Of a stretch of DNA of 16,056 nt, positions 15,161 through 16,056 are shown in pieces; the stretch's first letter is position 1, and the number at the start of each line of letters is the position of its first letter. The position numbers and the translations under genes were made by a program. Below the pieces are notes generated by a model, which did no database searches, was not told where the DNA came from, and worked only from the letters and a program-made list of their open reading frames with translations. The stretch comes from a bacterium (GTDB lineage: Bacteria; Pseudomonadota; Gammaproteobacteria; Berkiellales; Berkiellaceae): positions 1 to 16,056 of the forward strand of contig RFNU01000179.1 in the NCBI GenBank assembly GCA_009927065.1, read 5' to 3'.

Positions 15161-16000
15161 ATGAGACTCGTGTAATACAAGACCAATTGTCGCGGGAATA
15201 ATCAACGATGCCCCAATCCATGTTGAAATTTTAGGAATTTCTTGAAAAATTAAATAACCAGCACATGCAGATAAAATTAACTCAACATAACGAAAGGGTG
15301 CTGTGGCTGAAGCATCAACACGCTCAAAAGCTTTTAAGATAAAATACAATATTGCGTTTGCACCAATTCCTAATAAAACAGTGAGTCCAAGCTCATATAT
15401 CGTGGGTGTGATCCATTGAAAAGCAGTAGGAACGCTTCCAATCATTGCAGTAAACAACGCTGTATAAAATAACATAGCGATGGTAGACTCTTTTGTTGCG
15501 TATATTTTATTTAAAATATCGCAGCAAGAAAATAAAAGTGCTGAGCAAAGAAGAACTAAGGACTGAGGATTAAAGTCAGCATTGCCCAAGCCCGTTACAA
15601 GTAAAACACCGCTAAATCCGATTAAAGTTGCAATCCAGCGATATTGATCAACTTGCTCATTAAGAATAAGACGTGCTAAAAGTAAAGTAAAAATGGGAAT
15701 AGTAAAATTAATCACAATAGCATCTGTTAATGGTATGAGCGTTAATCCTAGCCCCCAAATAGCCATCCCAGTAAAAAGCAGAGCTCCCCTGAAGAAATGA
15801 ACTTTCACATGATGCGTTTTTAAAGATTTTTTAAAGGTAAAAGCAAAAATAGCTAAGCTTAACGTTCCAAATAAAAAGCGTAAAAATGTAATTTCAACGG
15901 CAGGTAGGCGTTGACCAAGCAATTTAAATAAAACATCATTCATTGTTGAAATAAGAAGTGATATGCAAAAATAGGATAACCCCATAAGCTGACTAGACAA
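15152..16000 (-). CDS. EamA/DMT-family membrane transporter
   Basis: A 282-residue inner-membrane protein with about 10 hydrophobic segments in two EamA repeats (roughly 8-133 and 145-275). The internal duplication can be seen from the similar ends of the halves: GLGLTLIPLTDAIVINFTIPIFTLLLARLILNEQV...IGFSGVLLV, and FERVDASATAPFRYVELILSACAGYLIFQEIP...IGASLIIPATIGLV. DMT transporters export or take up small metabolites; the substrate cannot be read from sequence. Related EamA proteins in intracellular bacteria include S-adenosylmethionine importers, but I have no specific evidence for that here. The start is TTG at 16000, with AGGA 6 bases upstream on the minus strand. The ATG at 15985 would lack a Shine-Dalgarno and shorten the first helix. 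The last codon touches the 6S terminator. Confidence 0.85.
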   Translation of the reverse strand: MSSQLMGLSYFCISLLISTMNDVLFKLLGQRLPAVEITFLRFLFGTLSLAIFAFTFKKSLKTHHVKVHFFRGALLFTGMAIWGLGLTLIPLTDAIVINFTIPIFTLLLARLILNEQVDQYRWIATLIGFSGVLLVTGLGNADFNPQSLVLLCSALLFSCCDILNKIYATKESTIAMLFYTALFTAMIGSVPTAFQWITPTIYELGLTVLLGIGANAILYFILKAFERVDASATAPFRYVELILSACAGYLIFQEIPKISTWIGASLIIPATIGLVLHESHKK

Positions 16001-16056
16001 TTTTAATCCTAATAACCAAAGAGCCTATAATTTCATAGTTAATTATTCTTTTCAAT

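Noticed and set aside
1..16056. Mobile element, defence island or biosynthetic cluster
   Set aside because: Every long frame belongs to a housekeeping family, and I saw no transposase, integrase, repeat array, att-like duplication or shift in base use.

Overview
The window reads as a chromosomal housekeeping segment of an A+T-rich gammaproteobacterium. The evidence is the ygfB-pepP-ubiH block with zapA and a 6S RNA beside it, dacA next to lipB-lipA, rppH beside a HAD-IB phosphatase, and a YhdP-type AsmA protein. The A+T bias, compact spacing, frequent GTG/TTG starts and a pyrophosphate-type phosphofructokinase resemble Legionellales-like bacteria, but that placement is inference. I see no insertion sequence, phage gene, CRISPR array or tRNA, and no cargo-type system.

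Layout. (1) 1-3006: the last codons of an unidentified gene, then a large AsmA/YhdP-family envelope protein. (2) 3036-4256, minus strand: PPi-dependent phosphofructokinase, separated from yhdP by a strong symmetric hairpin. (3) 4390-8058: a tight co-directional run of dacA (D,D-carboxypeptidase), a D-amino-acid aminotransferase, lipB and lipA, linking D-alanine metabolism and peptidoglycan trimming with lipoate attachment. (4) 8066-8755, minus strand: HAD-IB phosphatase. (5) 8811-10486: rppH and rodA, overlapping by ATGA. (6) 10542-11573, minus strand: a UbiH/UbiI-like flavoprotein monooxygenase homologue, divergent from (7) 11718-14634: ygfB, pepP and a second UbiH-like protein. (8) 14671-15160: zapA followed by a recognisable 6S RNA (ssrS) with its terminator. 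(9) 15152-16000, minus strand: EamA/DMT transporter converging on the 6S RNA.

The most interesting point is the pair of UbiH-family proteins flanking ygfB-pepP. The minus-strand copy has lost the N-terminal GxGxxG dinucleotide-binding motif and the central DG motif but keeps a textbook GDAAH...GQGMN...DA motif. The plus-strand copy keeps GxGxxG and DG but has lost the GD motif (G-L-A-A-K). Between them they hold one complete set of FAD-binding motifs. This suggests either an obligate complex or parallel decay of ubiquinone hydroxylases. The other oddities are smaller: substitutions in normally conserved motifs of LipB and RodA, a D-amino-acid aminotransferase in the slot where E. coli has ybeD, and a 6S RNA whose terminator shares bases with the stop codon of the opposing gene.
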